A stretch of DNA of 64,000 nt from Maribacter sp. BPC-D8 (GTDB lineage Bacteria > Bacteroidota > Bacteroidia > Flavobacteriales > Flavobacteriaceae): positions 2,542,001 to 2,606,000 of the forward strand of contig NZ_CP128187.1 in NCBI RefSeq assembly GCF_035207705.1. Direction: 5' to 3'. Positions 54,841 to 64,000 of the stretch are shown in pieces (position 1 is the first letter of the stretch; the number at the start of each line of letters is the position of its first letter). The notes under the pieces are model-generated. The model saw only the letters and a list, made by a program, of their open reading frames with translations. It ran no database searches and was not told the DNA's origin. The position numbers and the translations under genes are program-made.

Positions 54841-57663
54841 ATGGTAGAAAGACTCATTAAAAAAATATTCGATGTACGTGAAGGCGAGTTCAAAGTTTCT
54901 CTTTGGATGCTCGCCTACATTTTTTTTGTCATCGCCGTTCTGCTTATTATCAAGCCTACGGTCAACGCCCTTTTTCTATCAGAATTAGGCATTGAACAAT
55001 TGCCTTTTGCTTTTTTGTTAGTTGCTATAACTGCTGTAGCTACCTCTTATTTCTATTCAAAAGCTGTTTCAAAATTCCCGCTTAAAAAGGTAATTGAGGT
55101 TACCATTATTAGTTCTATTGTCATTTTAATAGGCTTGGGCATACTGCTCTCGTTAGATGTGGTCAGTGGCGTGTTGCTCTATTTCTTTTATATATGGGTA
55201 GCAATTTATGCGGTACTATCTGCTTCTCAATTTTGGGTGTTGGCAAACTTGGTCTTCAATATCAGAGAAGCAAAACGCTTGTTCGGTTTTATTGGGTCTG
55301 GTGCGATCATTGGTGGAATTTTTGGCGGATACCTTACTTCTATTCTTGCCCCACTAATCGGTAATGAAAACTTAATGTTCGTTGCTGCCCTATTGCTATT
55401 CTTTTGCATTCCGCTATTAAGAAGAATTTGGAATATTAGAGTTCATAAAAACGGTAGCGTCAAAAAACACAAGTCGGCTACCAACATTTCCGAACCACCA
55501 TTAAAACTGATCTTAAAATCTAAGCACCTTACCTATATAGCGAGCATCGTCGCGGTGAGCGTGGTCGTTGCCAAATTAGTAGATTATTTATTTAGTGATT
55601 TTGCCTCATCTGCCATAACCGATGCCGATGAGCTTACCGCTTTTTTTGCATTTTGGTTTTCCACCTTCAATTTATTATCGCTGGTGATACAGCTATTTTT
55701 TACGCATAGAATTGTGGGTATTTGGGGCGTTGGATTTTCATTGCTTTTATTACCCATTGGTATTTTCGGCGGAAGCATTTTGTTTTTGATGTTACCTGAA
55801 CTTTCTGCGGTAGTCGTTATAAAGGCGATGGATGGAATACTAAAACAATCTATACACAAAAGTGCTTCAGAATTACTGACCTTACCGCTGCCGTTTGACC
55901 TGAAAAATAGGACAAAATCGTTTATTGACGTCGTTGTAGATAGTTTGGCCACAGGTGTTGCCGGATGCCTTTTAATATTCGTAGTGCGTGGTCTAGACCT
56001 ACCGTCATTCTATATTGGCGTGCTAATTATCGTATTAGTGTGTCTTTGGCTCTACTTCATTTACAAAGTAAGAATAGAGTATTACAAGACCTTTAGAACA
56101 AACTTAGAGGTATTGACCGATAGTGGTAAGAAAGCTAAAAAAATCTCCCACTCAAAAGTATCTATAATAACTGGCATGCGCACGGTATTTAAAAACGGTA
56201 CCGAAGAGCAAATACTTTTTATGCTTGATAAATTGATGGAAATCAATGACAAACGTTTTGCAGAAGACGTAGAGCTATTGTTAGATCACCCGAGCAATAA
56301 AGTAAAATTATCGGCCATTCAGAATTTGTACTTTTTAAATTCTAAAAGTATGACTGCCGAGGTTTCTGAACTATTAAAAATTGATGATCGAGAATTAACT
56401 ATTGCGACATTAGCTTATGTATTGAGTTTTGCACACAAAGACAAATCGTTCGTGTTCGATACCTATTTAGAACATTCAAATGAACGAATTGCCATGGCAG
56501 CATTATACTGCTTGGCTAGAGCAGCAAAAAACAACTATTCTTTAAAACAACGCTACTCGCTATTAGATCGCATTTCAGTAGCGCTTAAAAATATTGAAAC
56601 GAATGAGAAGGATTTATCATACGTAGAAGCCGTAATTGAAATACTAGGTGTGGCGAATATGCCCATTTTCAACACCAAGCTTATTGCCTTTCTAAATCAT
56701 GATAATGAAGAAGTAGTACTAACAACGATTAAGGCTATCGGCACTGCCACGGACCCTAGCATGGTGCAACAAATAATTCCGTTTTTAGCACAGAAGAATT
56801 ATAGACCAACTGTAATGGAAGCTTTTAAAATCTATGGTCAGCAGATTCTACCGTTGCTACGTAGTACTATTCAAAATCGTCTACAACCATTACCTGTACT
56901 TCGGTTTATACCTGCAGCCATGCAATCTTTTCATTCAAAAGAAGCTGTGCATCATTTATTAGCCATTTTAACCGATAATGACCTTACTGTTCGTTTAGAA
57001 ACTATTCGTGCTTTGAGTGCCATACGAGCTACGCATCCGCAGTTAAAATTTAATCGTTACAAAGTGGTCTCGGTAATTTTTGATGAATGTAAACTGCATC
57101 ATCAGACCTTATCGTCAATGCATACCCAGATTATTGTATCGTACCGAAATAGAAACAAATCGAAGAAAGAAATTGGCGATGCCGAACGAGATGCTAGAAC
57201 TAGCCTTTTAGAATTATTAGAACGTCGTTTAGATTCTGGATTAGAGCGTATTTTCAAACTATTAGGTTTACGCTATCAGCAAAATGATGTTGCCATTGCG
57301 TATGAGGGCTTAATAAGTCAGAAACAGGAAGCGCAACACAATGCCATCGAATTCTTAGACAATCTTTTAACGGGAGAATTAAAGCGTAAACTCTTACCGA
57401 TTATTGAAGAATCTGCATTAGATATTTCATCGGAAGAAGAACTTCAAAAAATTAAACACAAAATACCGACAGAACTAGAATGCTTTAAACTGCTATTACA
57501 AGGGAATGACCTAAAGATTAAGCTAGCAGTGCTATACCTAATTACGCAACAAAAAGAACCGCGCTATTTAAGTATTGTCGAAAGCCTTCTTAATGATGAA
57601 GACCCAAAAATTAGGAGTTTTGCATTAGAAGCACATGAGGCTATCACATCTATAGTGTTGTAA
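54841..57663 (+). CDS. Nucleotide-carrier-like (NTT/MFS) membrane protein fused to HEAT repeats, 940 aa
   Basis: Residues 1 to about 420 form about 12 membrane spans (EGEFKVSLWMLAYIFFVIAV, FYIWVAIYAVLSASQFWVLA, GFIGSGAIIGGIFGGYLTSI) resembling the ATP/ADP carrier (NTT) family. From about 440 to the end is a cytoplasmic array of HEAT-like helical repeats (VELLLDHPSNKVKLSAIQNL, TIKAIGTATDPSMVQQII, LLNDEDPKIRSFALEAHEAI). The ATG at 54841 is used; the TTG codon just before it adds only one residue. It follows the serine hydrolase by 28 bp and is probably co-transcribed. The true substrate is unknown, since free-living members rarely import ATP. Confidence 0.83.
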   Translation: MVERLIKKIFDVREGEFKVSLWMLAYIFFVIAVLLIIKPTVNALFLSELGIEQLPFAFLLVAITAVATSYFYSKAVSKFPLKKVIEVTIISSIVILIGLGILLSLDVVSGVLLYFFYIWVAIYAVLSASQFWVLANLVFNIREAKRLFGFIGSGAIIGGIFGGYLTSILAPLIGNENLMFVAALLLFFCIPLLRRIWNIRVHKNGSVKKHKSATNISEPPLKLILKSKHLTYIASIVAVSVVVAKLVDYLFSDFASSAITDADELTAFFAFWFSTFNLLSLVIQLFFTHRIVGIWGVGFSLLLLPIGIFGGSILFLMLPELSAVVVIKAMDGILKQSIHKSASELLTLPLPFDLKNRTKSFIDVVVDSLATGVAGCLLIFVVRGLDLPSFYIGVLIIVLVCLWLYFIYKVRIEYYKTFRTNLEVLTDSGKKAKKISHSKVSIITGMRTVFKNGTEEQILFMLDKLMEINDKRFAEDVELLLDHPSNKVKLSAIQNLYFLNSKSMTAEVSELLKIDDRELTIATLAYVLSFAHKDKSFVFDTYLEHSNERIAMAALYCLARAAKNNYSLKQRYSLLDRISVALKNIETNEKDLSYVEAVIEILGVANMPIFNTKLIAFLNHDNEEVVLTTIKAIGTATDPSMVQQIIPFLAQKNYRPTVMEAFKIYGQQILPLLRSTIQNRLQPLPVLRFIPAAMQSFHSKEAVHHLLAILTDNDLTVRLETIRALSAIRATHPQLKFNRYKVVSVIFDECKLHHQTLSSMHTQIIVSYRNRNKSKKEIGDAERDARTSLLELLERRLDSGLERIFKLLGLRYQQNDVAIAYEGLISQKQEAQHNAIEFLDNLLTGELKRKLLPIIEESALDISSEEELQKIKHKIPTELECFKLLLQGNDLKIKLAVLYLITQQKEPRYLSIVESLLNDEDPKIRSFALEAHEAITSIVL

Positions 57664-57673
57664 CTAAAAACAA

Positions 57674-57701
57674 AAAGCGAGGTATTTTCATACCTCGCTT
57701 T
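57674..57701. terminator. Bidirectional terminator between the NTT-HEAT gene and the second glucosidase gene
   Basis: A stem of 11-12 bp (57674-57685 with 57690-57701) closes a TTTC loop. It is preceded by an A-run and followed by T-rich sequence. Confidence 0.85.
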
Positions 57702-57725
57702 CTTAGATTATATAAAAGTTTGATT

Positions 57726-60353
57726 TTAACTATTCTCGTCTAGCTCCATCACCAGGTTTGCAACCAAGGCAGTCCAACCAGTTTGATGAGACGCTCCTAA
57801 ACCTTTACCAGAATCGCCATCAAAAAACTCATAAAAGAAATGTTCCTTCTTAAAGTGCTCATTTTTTGTAAATACTTTATTGGCATCTTCTGAGTGGTAC
57901 ACGAACTTACCATCTTCATTAGGTTCGAACAACTTAATTAATCGTTTAGAAATCTCATTTGCAATTTCGTTCAGATTCATTTTTTTACCAGACCCTGTAG
58001 GAAATTCATATACATATTCTTTGCCATAATACGAGTAGTATTTACGAAGCGATTGTACGATCATATAATTTAAAGGCAACCAAATTGGACCACGCCAGTT
58101 AGAATTACCACCGAACATATTTGAACGACTCTCGCCAGATTCATACGAAATTTGGTGATCCCCATTATGCTTAAATACGTACGGATGCTCTTCATGATAT
58201 TTAGAAAGTGAGCGAATTCCGTAATCAGACAAAAACTCTTTCTCATCAAGTAAACGTACCAACAGTTTCTCTAATCGAAAGCCACGCATAATGGAAAATA
58301 GGTAATTACCATCTGAATTAAATTCTTCGATATTAGAAATTAAAGAAGCTAGATCTGGTCTTGTACGTACAATTTCTGCAGCTCGAGTCTTAAAATTCTT
58401 TAGTTCATCAAACAAATCCTTGTGAATAATCTCAACCGCAAACATGGGTATAATACCCACCAATGATCTTACTTTTAATCGGTCTGTATTTCCGTTCGAC
58501 ATTTCTACCACATCGTAATAGAAGTTATCCTCATCATCCCAAAGCGAAATATCTTTTTGTCCGATATGGTGCATTGCCCAAGCGATATTCAAAAAGTGTC
58601 TAAAGAATTTAGCCACACTATCTTCGTAGTTTGGGTTAATAGTTGCCATTTCTAATGACATACGTAGCATGTTCAAGGTAAACATCGCCATCCAACTGGT
58701 AGCATCTGCTTGTTGCATACGCGTAATTCCCTCTGGCATGTGGTTACGATCAAATACTCCGATATTATCCAAGCCTAAGAATCCGCCTTCAAAAAGGTTG
58801 GTTCCGCTTTTATCTTTTTGGTTCACCCACCAGGTAAAGTTGACCAATAATTTCTGATACGCTTTTTCTAAAAAGTCGGTATCGCCTTTACCGGTACGCT
58901 TTTTATCTTTCTCATAAACCGTCCACACTGCCCATGAATGCACAGGTGGGTTTACATCACTAAAATTCCATTCGTATGCCGGTATTTGTCCGTTGGGGTG
59001 CATGTAACTTTCCTTTAGCACCAACAGCAATTGCTCTTTAGCAAAATAAGGATCTATCTCAACGAAAGAAGCCATGTGAAAAGCAAGATCCCAAGCGGCA
59101 TACCATGGGTATTCCCACTTGTCTGGCATTGAAATTACGTGCCTATTGGTCAAATGCTCCCATTGTGCATTTCTAGAATCATTTCTATGAGGTTTCGATT
59201 CTCCTGGACCGCCAAACAACCATTTATATACATCGTAGTAATAGAACTGCTTCGTCCAAAGTAAACCTGAGAATGCTTTTTTAGCAATCTCTCGTTGCTG
59301 AGCTGGAAGCTCCTTTTTTAAAATATTTCCATAAAATTCTTCACACTCTTGAATTCTCTTTTCAAAAATGGCATCGTAATTACCCCAAGGGTCAGCGAGT
59401 TTTTTTTTGCTAAGACGAACCTTTATTGTTTTTTCTTCTCCAGATTTTAAGCGGAGTTTATGCCACACCGCAAATTTGGATCCTTTTTTATCAGGATTCA
59501 CAGTAGCTTGCCCATCTACCACATGGTCGTTAATACCATCTTTAACATAATCTACCTCATTAGGTACACCGTAAATACGTTGGTTGTTTGTTTCGTTTTC
59601 ACAAAAAAGCTGATCTCCATTCTCATGATAAAAATAATAACGACCATTTCTAGTACTACGAGATTGTACCGAATTATCTGAGGTTGATTTCATCTCAGGA
59701 CGTTCGAACCTATTATTATGTTTCCAGAAATTACGAAACCATAAATGCGGAAGCACATGAATATTCGCAGCTCTCGGACCTCTATTAATAACCGTTACTT
59801 TCATTAAAATATCACCAACATCTTCTTTGGCATATTCTATAAAACAGTCGAAATACGTATTATTATCAAATGCTTTGGTATCTAAAATTTCGAATTCAGA
59901 TTGCTCGCGATTTCTACTTTTATTCTTTCTTACCAGCTCTGCATAAGGAAACTTCTTGTGCGGATACTTGTATAAATATTTGGCGTACGAATGCGTAGGC
60001 GTTGACACTTGATGAAAATAAAGCTCTTTTACATCTTCGCCATGGTTACCTTCATCATTGGTTAAACCAAAAAGACGTTCTTTTAATATGGAATCTTTAC
60101 CGTTCCAAAAAGCAGGTGCTAGACATAGAATTTCTCTAGAATCACAGAATCCGCCAATACCTTCTTCCCCCCATCTATAGGCATTACTACGTGCTTTGTC
60201 ATGACCGACAAAACTCCATGCATGCCCTTCTGGACTATAATCTTCCCTTACTGTACCCCATTGGCGCTCTGCCAAATAAGGACCCCATCTTTTCCAGTTT
60301 TTATAATTATCCTCAACGGCTAATCTTTCTTCCTCAGCATTCTTATGGACCAT
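57726..60353 (-). CDS. GH63-like (MGH1-type) glucosidase, 875 aa, copy 2
   Basis: This has the same fold and length as copy 1. An N-terminal beta-sandwich (WGPYLAERQWGTVREDYS, YRWGEEGIGGFCDS, LKERLFGLTNDEGNHGED) precedes the barrel motifs YAAWDLAFH, QIPAYEWNFSDVNPPVHSW, GFLGLDNIGVFDRN, GNSNWRGPIWLPLNY and GLGASHQTGWTALVA. Differences are spread over the chain, as between old paralogues: for example HGENGRG in copy 1 is DGDSGKG here. No signal peptide. It stands alone, with a candidate -7 element 67 bp upstream (TAAATTTG, 60421-60428 on the minus strand). Substrate specificity may differ from copy 1. Confidence 0.88.
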   Translation of the reverse strand: MVHKNAEEERLAVEDNYKNWKRWGPYLAERQWGTVREDYSPEGHAWSFVGHDKARSNAYRWGEEGIGGFCDSREILCLAPAFWNGKDSILKERLFGLTNDEGNHGEDVKELYFHQVSTPTHSYAKYLYKYPHKKFPYAELVRKNKSRNREQSEFEILDTKAFDNNTYFDCFIEYAKEDVGDILMKVTVINRGPRAANIHVLPHLWFRNFWKHNNRFERPEMKSTSDNSVQSRSTRNGRYYFYHENGDQLFCENETNNQRIYGVPNEVDYVKDGINDHVVDGQATVNPDKKGSKFAVWHKLRLKSGEEKTIKVRLSKKKLADPWGNYDAIFEKRIQECEEFYGNILKKELPAQQREIAKKAFSGLLWTKQFYYYDVYKWLFGGPGESKPHRNDSRNAQWEHLTNRHVISMPDKWEYPWYAAWDLAFHMASFVEIDPYFAKEQLLLVLKESYMHPNGQIPAYEWNFSDVNPPVHSWAVWTVYEKDKKRTGKGDTDFLEKAYQKLLVNFTWWVNQKDKSGTNLFEGGFLGLDNIGVFDRNHMPEGITRMQQADATSWMAMFTLNMLRMSLEMATINPNYEDSVAKFFRHFLNIAWAMHHIGQKDISLWDDEDNFYYDVVEMSNGNTDRLKVRSLVGIIPMFAVEIIHKDLFDELKNFKTRAAEIVRTRPDLASLISNIEEFNSDGNYLFSIMRGFRLEKLLVRLLDEKEFLSDYGIRSLSKYHEEHPYVFKHNGDHQISYESGESRSNMFGGNSNWRGPIWLPLNYMIVQSLRKYYSYYGKEYVYEFPTGSGKKMNLNEIANEISKRLIKLFEPNEDGKFVYHSEDANKVFTKNEHFKKEHFFYEFFDGDSGKGLGASHQTGWTALVANLVMELDENS

Positions 60354-60663
60354 AAAGTCTTTTTCAATTATAAAATTCTTCCTTCAACCACAACTGCACA
60401 AAGGCAATTTAAAGGTTTGACAAATTTAATGTCCTACGACGGACGAATCGTTAAAAATACTATTTGTTATAGTATAAGATTGATTAACGCATTCAACAAG
60501 TGAATAGTATTACTTAATCGCAACTATTCAACCAATTACATTGTTAACTTGTTAAATTTAATACTGTTAAACTGTTAACATCATAAACTTAAATAATTCT
60601 ATTTCGAAAAAATTTATAACAGATTGTTAGAAATACATAGCTTAAAACTATTTTATAAATGCG
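60354..60663. other. Intergenic region between copy 2 glucosidase and the small membrane protein
   Basis: This is 310 bp with a candidate -7 element (60421-60428, minus strand) for the glucosidase gene. The part from 60540 to 60600 is rich in TTAA-type steps (gttaacttgttaaattt, ctgttaaac, gttaac). No gene or hairpin was recognised. Confidence 0.5.
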
Positions 60664-60972
60664 CTATCCACCTTGTCCGTTCTCTAAATTTATTGAAAAA
60701 TAATAATACATAACTGCAATTATTATTAACGTAAGCACATAAAAAATAAGACGGTGCATTGCTTTTTTCTTGACAAAGTACAAGCTCATAAATACTATTA
60801 GATATAGGATGTTAACAGCTATAAAAATAGGAAATAGCAGCTCTTTACAAAAGACATCAAATTCTGTGAGGTGACCATCTGGAAAACCGATATTAGAATA
60901 TGTGAAATACATAATCAACAATACAAATACACTGATAAAAACACCTACACCTGCAAATTTACGATTTGTCAT
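60664..60972 (-). CDS. Small hypothetical membrane protein, 102 aa
   Basis: Three hydrophobic segments are predicted (GVGVFISVFVLLIMYFTY, LLFPIFIAVNILYLIVFMSL, LIFYVLTLIIIAVMYYYF). A polar patch (GFPDGHLTEFDVFCKE) lies between the first and second. The start is placed at the ATG at 60972 (MTNRKFAG); the frame continues to a TTG at 60999 that would only add nine polar residues. It follows the APC permease gene on the same strand. No function can be given. Confidence 0.6.
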   Translation of the reverse strand: MTNRKFAGVGVFISVFVLLIMYFTYSNIGFPDGHLTEFDVFCKELLFPIFIAVNILYLIVFMSLYFVKKKAMHRLIFYVLTLIIIAVMYYYFSINLENGQGG

Positions 60973-61052
60973 TTTTTGTGCATCACTCTGTGCTTGCAAG
61001 GTCTTCTTCTTTGAAATTAATATTACGTAATGCCTTAAAAAAAGCGAACCAA

Positions 61053-62339
61053 TTACACCACTTTCGGCTTTGTTACTTTGTATACAGTTTCAAGAATAAA
61101 ACAAAAAACAATAATACCCAATGCGGTTAATACCCCTATTTTATTCTCAGAAAACTGCTGAATAATTAATGTCGAAAAAGCCAATAAACAGAGTACACTC
61201 GCCAGTAAATGAACATAACTTCTAGATTCTAGTTCTTTGTGCCTTTTGTAACCAATATAATTAACGATACAAAAAATCAACAAAAAGCCTGCACTACCAG
61301 CTGTTGATATACTTTTCAGATTAAACAGATTTACCAATGCAATTGACAGCAATGCCGTTATTAAAAACCCTACAGGTTTACCCCAAAACATATGGCAAAA
61401 ATACTTCGGCAACTCGTCGTCTTCTGCGATGTCATAATTAACCCTGCCACTACCCAATACGGTAGCATTAATTGCTGAAAAAGTAGAAATCAAAGCCGTA
61501 ACGGTCATTACGGTAAAACCAATTTGCCCTAAAGTTGGCTCTGCAGCTTTTGCCAACACATAATCTTGGGCATCTGCTATTTGATCAAATGGCAAGGCAC
61601 CAACGGTTACAATAGCAATTAGAATATACAATATGATCACAAAGCCAACAGCACCAAAATAAGCCTTGGCAGTATTCTTCTCTCTATCTTTTAAATCTGC
61701 TACGGAATTTGCAATTAATTCAAAACCTTCATATGCAACAAAAATGACCATACCACCAGAAAGTATGAGCATAGGGCTCTCCCAATTTTCGGGTGATAAT
61801 TGTTGTAAATTTTCTGGATGAGCAGACAACCCATAGAAACCTACACCAATAAATGCAACCAGAATACATAGTTTTATGATCACTGCCATAGACTCAATCT
61901 CACTAACCAGCTTAACACTTAAATAGTTGATGAGCAGTGCAATTAGTAATATGGATGTTTGAAATATACGCGTATCGATTTCTTTTGAACCTGAAACCGA
62001 AAGTAATTCGGTCGCATAAGATCCAAACGCCGATGCGTAGAGTGCTAGCATAACAATGTAACTAATCCACAACAGATTATTGATACCGCCAGCGAAAATT
62101 CCGTTTCCAAAGTGTTGATGCACGAACTTTACTGTACCACCATTCTCTGGATATTTCTTTGAAAGTTTAGCATACGAATATGCAGTTAGCAATGCAATTA
62201 TACCCGCCCAAAGAAATGCTACCGGTGTTGCACCTTTAGCCAAGGCAACGGCAAGCCCAAGAACAGCAAAAATACCGCCACCGACCATACCGCCAATACC
62301 TATAGAGATAGCATCTTTGAGTCCGATTTTCTTATCCAT
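61053..62339 (-). CDS. APC-family amino acid permease, 428 aa
   Basis: Amino acid/polyamine/organocation transporters use ion gradients to move amino acids. The chain has about 12 membrane spans. It begins with the family substrate motif IGIGGMVGGGIFAVLGLAV and has GLSAHPEN-type loops, YEGFELIANSVADLKDREKN and NAKVLGSGRVNYD-like sequence (ATVLGSGRVNYDIAEDDELP). The cargo cannot be predicted. It starts 24 bp after the GNAT stop, so the two are probably co-transcribed. Confidence 0.87.
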   Translation of the reverse strand: MDKKIGLKDAISIGIGGMVGGGIFAVLGLAVALAKGATPVAFLWAGIIALLTAYSYAKLSKKYPENGGTVKFVHQHFGNGIFAGGINNLLWISYIVMLALYASAFGSYATELLSVSGSKEIDTRIFQTSILLIALLINYLSVKLVSEIESMAVIIKLCILVAFIGVGFYGLSAHPENLQQLSPENWESPMLILSGGMVIFVAYEGFELIANSVADLKDREKNTAKAYFGAVGFVIILYILIAIVTVGALPFDQIADAQDYVLAKAAEPTLGQIGFTVMTVTALISTFSAINATVLGSGRVNYDIAEDDELPKYFCHMFWGKPVGFLITALLSIALVNLFNLKSISTAGSAGFLLIFCIVNYIGYKRHKELESRSYVHLLASVLCLLAFSTLIIQQFSENKIGVLTALGIIVFCFILETVYKVTKPKVV

Positions 62340-62363
62340 TTCCCTGTTCTTTAAATCATATTA

Positions 62364-62912
62364 TTAATTGCGCACATCAGTATCTAGAATGGCGTACTCA
62401 AAACTATCTGACCATCCGGATTGTAAGGGGAGAATCTTCCGCTTTCGACCTTCTTGTTTCATTCCTACTTTTTCCATCACCTTTGCCGAACCTATATTAG
62501 CTACTGCACAGCCTGCTTCTATTCGATGTAGCTGAAGCACATCAAATCCGTAGTTTAAAACCGCTTTTAAAGATTCTGTTGCATAGCCTTTATTCCAATA
62601 ATCGAGATGTAATTTATACCAGACCTCAGCTCTGTTATATTTTTTGGGACCCAATCTTAATCCGAATAAACCAATAAATTCACCATTCGTTTTATGCTGA
62701 ATAGCAAAGGTGTGATTTCTGATTTCTGTAGCGTTATTAGCTTCGAACCAAGGGGTTATCACCTCATGAGTTTCTTGTAAGTTTTCAGGTATACCAAGAG
62801 TATTAAACTCGTCTGTTTCGGGTAAGGAATGTAAGCGATGAATAACTTCTACATCTGCCATCTCAATTAACCTTAATGTTAATCGATCTGTTTGTATTTC
62901 GAGTTTGTTCAT
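62364..62912 (-). CDS. GNAT-family N-acetyltransferase (RimJ/RimL type), 182 aa
   Basis: It starts with the family opening IQTDRLTLRLIEMADVEVIH. The acetyl-CoA site is in WYKLHLDYWNKGYATESLKA, and the C-terminal half has HRIEAGCAVANIGSAKVMEK and VGMKQEGRKRK, the pattern of ribosomal-protein or small-molecule acetyltransferases. The substrate is unknown. A promoter-like element (TTA, 18 nt, TATATTTG) lies upstream and overlaps the end of the kinase gene. Confidence 0.87.
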   Translation of the reverse strand: MNKLEIQTDRLTLRLIEMADVEVIHRLHSLPETDEFNTLGIPENLQETHEVITPWFEANNATEIRNHTFAIQHKTNGEFIGLFGLRLGPKKYNRAEVWYKLHLDYWNKGYATESLKAVLNYGFDVLQLHRIEAGCAVANIGSAKVMEKVGMKQEGRKRKILPLQSGWSDSFEYAILDTDVRN

Positions 62913-62950
62913 GGCTGATGTTATAAGTATTGAAACTACAAATGTATCCT

Positions 62951-62979
62951 CAAATATAAGTGAGGAAGATTTTAGTTAA
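62951..62979 (-). promoter_or_regulatory. Candidate promoter of the GNAT-permease unit
   Basis: On the minus strand TTA (62977-62979), 18 nt, TATATTTG (62951-62958). The -7 element is a full match and the -33 element is one base off. It overlaps the histidine kinase stop codon. Confidence 0.45.
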
Positions 62980-64000
62980 TAGGTAAATAAATGACAAAAG
63001 TAGAACCTTCATCTTTTTTACCAATGGCATGAATATAACCATTATGTTTTTCAACTATCTTTTTACAAATGGAGAGTCCGATACCTGTACCTGAATATTC
63101 GGTTTTTGAATGTAACCTTTGAAACACCTCAAAAATATTACTAGCAAACTCGGGTTCAAAGCCGATGCCATTATCTACAAATGAAATTTTGTAATAGTAT
63201 TCTGTAGTCTTACTAAAGTTCTCTACAATTTCTGAGTTACGCACCTTTTTAGAGCTGATAATTATTTTGGGGGCTACATCACTTTTGCCATACTTAATAG
63301 AATTACTAATAAGATTCGTACACAGTTGTTCTATTTTAAAAGGTATACCCTGGATATTTGGTAGATTTTCATAAGAAATAGAGGTATCGGTTTCTTTAAT
63401 GAGCTGCGAAAGTTCATCTTCAATTTTACTTATAATTTCATCTAGAGAAATATTTTCGAATTTTGAATTAACCTTATCTATTCTTGAATACGAAAGTAAA
63501 TTCTGTATTAATTCTCGCATTCTAAACGTACCATCTTTAATCTTTCCAAAATAATTTTGAATACTGGCAGGCATACTCTGTTCACCATCGTCTTCTATTC
63601 GAGAAATAAACATTTGTATTTTACGCAAAGGCTCTTGCAAATCGTGACTTGCCACTCTATTAAAAGATTCTAGCTCTTCATTACTAATCTTCAATTTCTC
63701 ATAACTATCGATAAGTGCTCTATCTTTTTCTACACGGCTGGTAATATCTTGAACAATACCGACTGAAACCGGTCTGTTATCTATTTCAACATATTTGCCC
63801 TTTAAATCTAAATGTTTTACTCCTTTTGTTTTGGTAATTACACGGTATGCAAAAACGGTAGAAGCTCCTTTCTCTTCAACGTTAGCACCTATCGACTCAA
63901 ATATGGCAACATCTTCTGGATGTACAAATTCTTTATAAGAACTAAAAGTTACCTCAAAACTATTAGGCTCGACGCCAAGAATTCTATAAAAATTGTCAGA
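62972..64000 (-). CDS. PAS-domain sensor histidine kinase, C-terminal part (5' end outside window)
   Basis: The frame is open without a stop to the window end. The first ~95 readable residues form a PAS domain of the PAS_3 type (FYRILGVEPNSFEVTFSSYK, FVHPEDVAIF, then GIVQDITSRVEKDRAL). A coiled segment then leads to the dimerisation/phospho-acceptor helix with the H-box FNRVASHDLQEPLRK. The ATPase domain has the N-box LISNSIKYG, G1 DNGIGFE and G2 GTGIGLSICKKIVEKHNG. The TTG at 63694 is internal. More sensor domains probably precede it. No response regulator is visible in the window. Confidence 0.9.
   Translation of the reverse strand, partial: SDNFYRILGVEPNSFEVTFSSYKEFVHPEDVAIFESIGANVEEKGASTVFAYRVITKTKGVKHLDLKGKYVEIDNRPVSVGIVQDITSRVEKDRALIDSYEKLKISNEELESFNRVASHDLQEPLRKIQMFISRIEDDGEQSMPASIQNYFGKIKDGTFRMRELIQNLLSYSRIDKVNSKFENISLDEIISKIEDELSQLIKETDTSISYENLPNIQGIPFKIEQLCTNLISNSIKYGKSDVAPKIIISSKKVRNSEIVENFSKTTEYYYKISFVDNGIGFEPEFASNIFEVFQRLHSKTEYSGTGIGLSICKKIVEKHNGYIHAIGKKDEGSTFVIYLPIN

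Noticed and set aside
60973..60999. TTG start of the small membrane protein at 60999
   Set aside because: An in-frame ATG nine codons downstream keeps all three membrane spans and is the simpler start.

Overview
The window is chromosomal DNA from a marine-type member of the Flavobacteriaceae (phylum Bacteroidota). The family-level call rests on several things read directly. Promoters have the Bacteroidota form TTG-N18/19-TAnnTTTG. There are two exported proteins with gliding/T9SS type B C-terminal sorting domains. SecD and SecF are fused in one chain. The DNA is AT-rich with AT-rich intergenic regions, and ribosome-binding sites of the Shine-Dalgarno kind are not apparent. Lipoproteins, beta-barrels and families restricted to this phylum are abundant. 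A genus such as Maribacter or Zobellia would be a guess.

Layout. Positions 1-7.4 kb: the end of rho, a lipoprotein plus membrane-protein pair, a tRNA-Glu/tRNA-Glu/rpsT unit, proS, a low-complexity lipoprotein and an OmpP1/FadL porin. Positions 7.4-10.9 kb: two tandem paralogous T9SS cargo proteins. Positions 10.9-20 kb: folE-cysS; an AraC regulator divergent from an aldehyde dehydrogenase with its DUF779 partner; yidD; and an lgt-DUF192-GNAT-ABC operon. Positions 20-31 kb is mostly housekeeping (secDF, mdh, gyrB, asnB) with small envelope and stress genes between. Positions 31-44 kb hold metallo-hydrolases, a DUF885 lipoprotein, an NYN/OST-HTH protein, NIPSNAP, OmpA and a TPR plus beta-barrel operon. 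Positions 44-49 kb: a five-gene run from ftsE to a GH63-like glucosidase. Positions 49-57.7 kb: a tight four-gene cassette (PLP lyase-like, DUF1611, dipeptide epimerase, NhaD antiporter), then a divergent serine hydrolase and a nucleotide-carrier/HEAT fusion. Positions 57.7-64 kb: a second 875-residue GH63-like enzyme, a small membrane protein, an APC permease, a GNAT and a PAS-histidine kinase cut by the window edge.

The best candidate for an under-described system is the 49.1-54.8 kb block. The gene spacing (8 bp, a 4-bp overlap, 9 bp) implies one transcript. The enolase-superfamily epimerase keeps the DxD motif of L-Ala-D/L-Glu epimerases, and a penicillin-binding-type serine hydrolase is divergent from the cassette. 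This suggests cell-wall peptide or D-glutamate salvage linked to sodium/proton exchange. Two long paralogous glucosidases in opposite orientation bracket the block. No prophage, insertion sequence, integrase, CRISPR array or recognisable defence system was found; most of the window is stable core genome.
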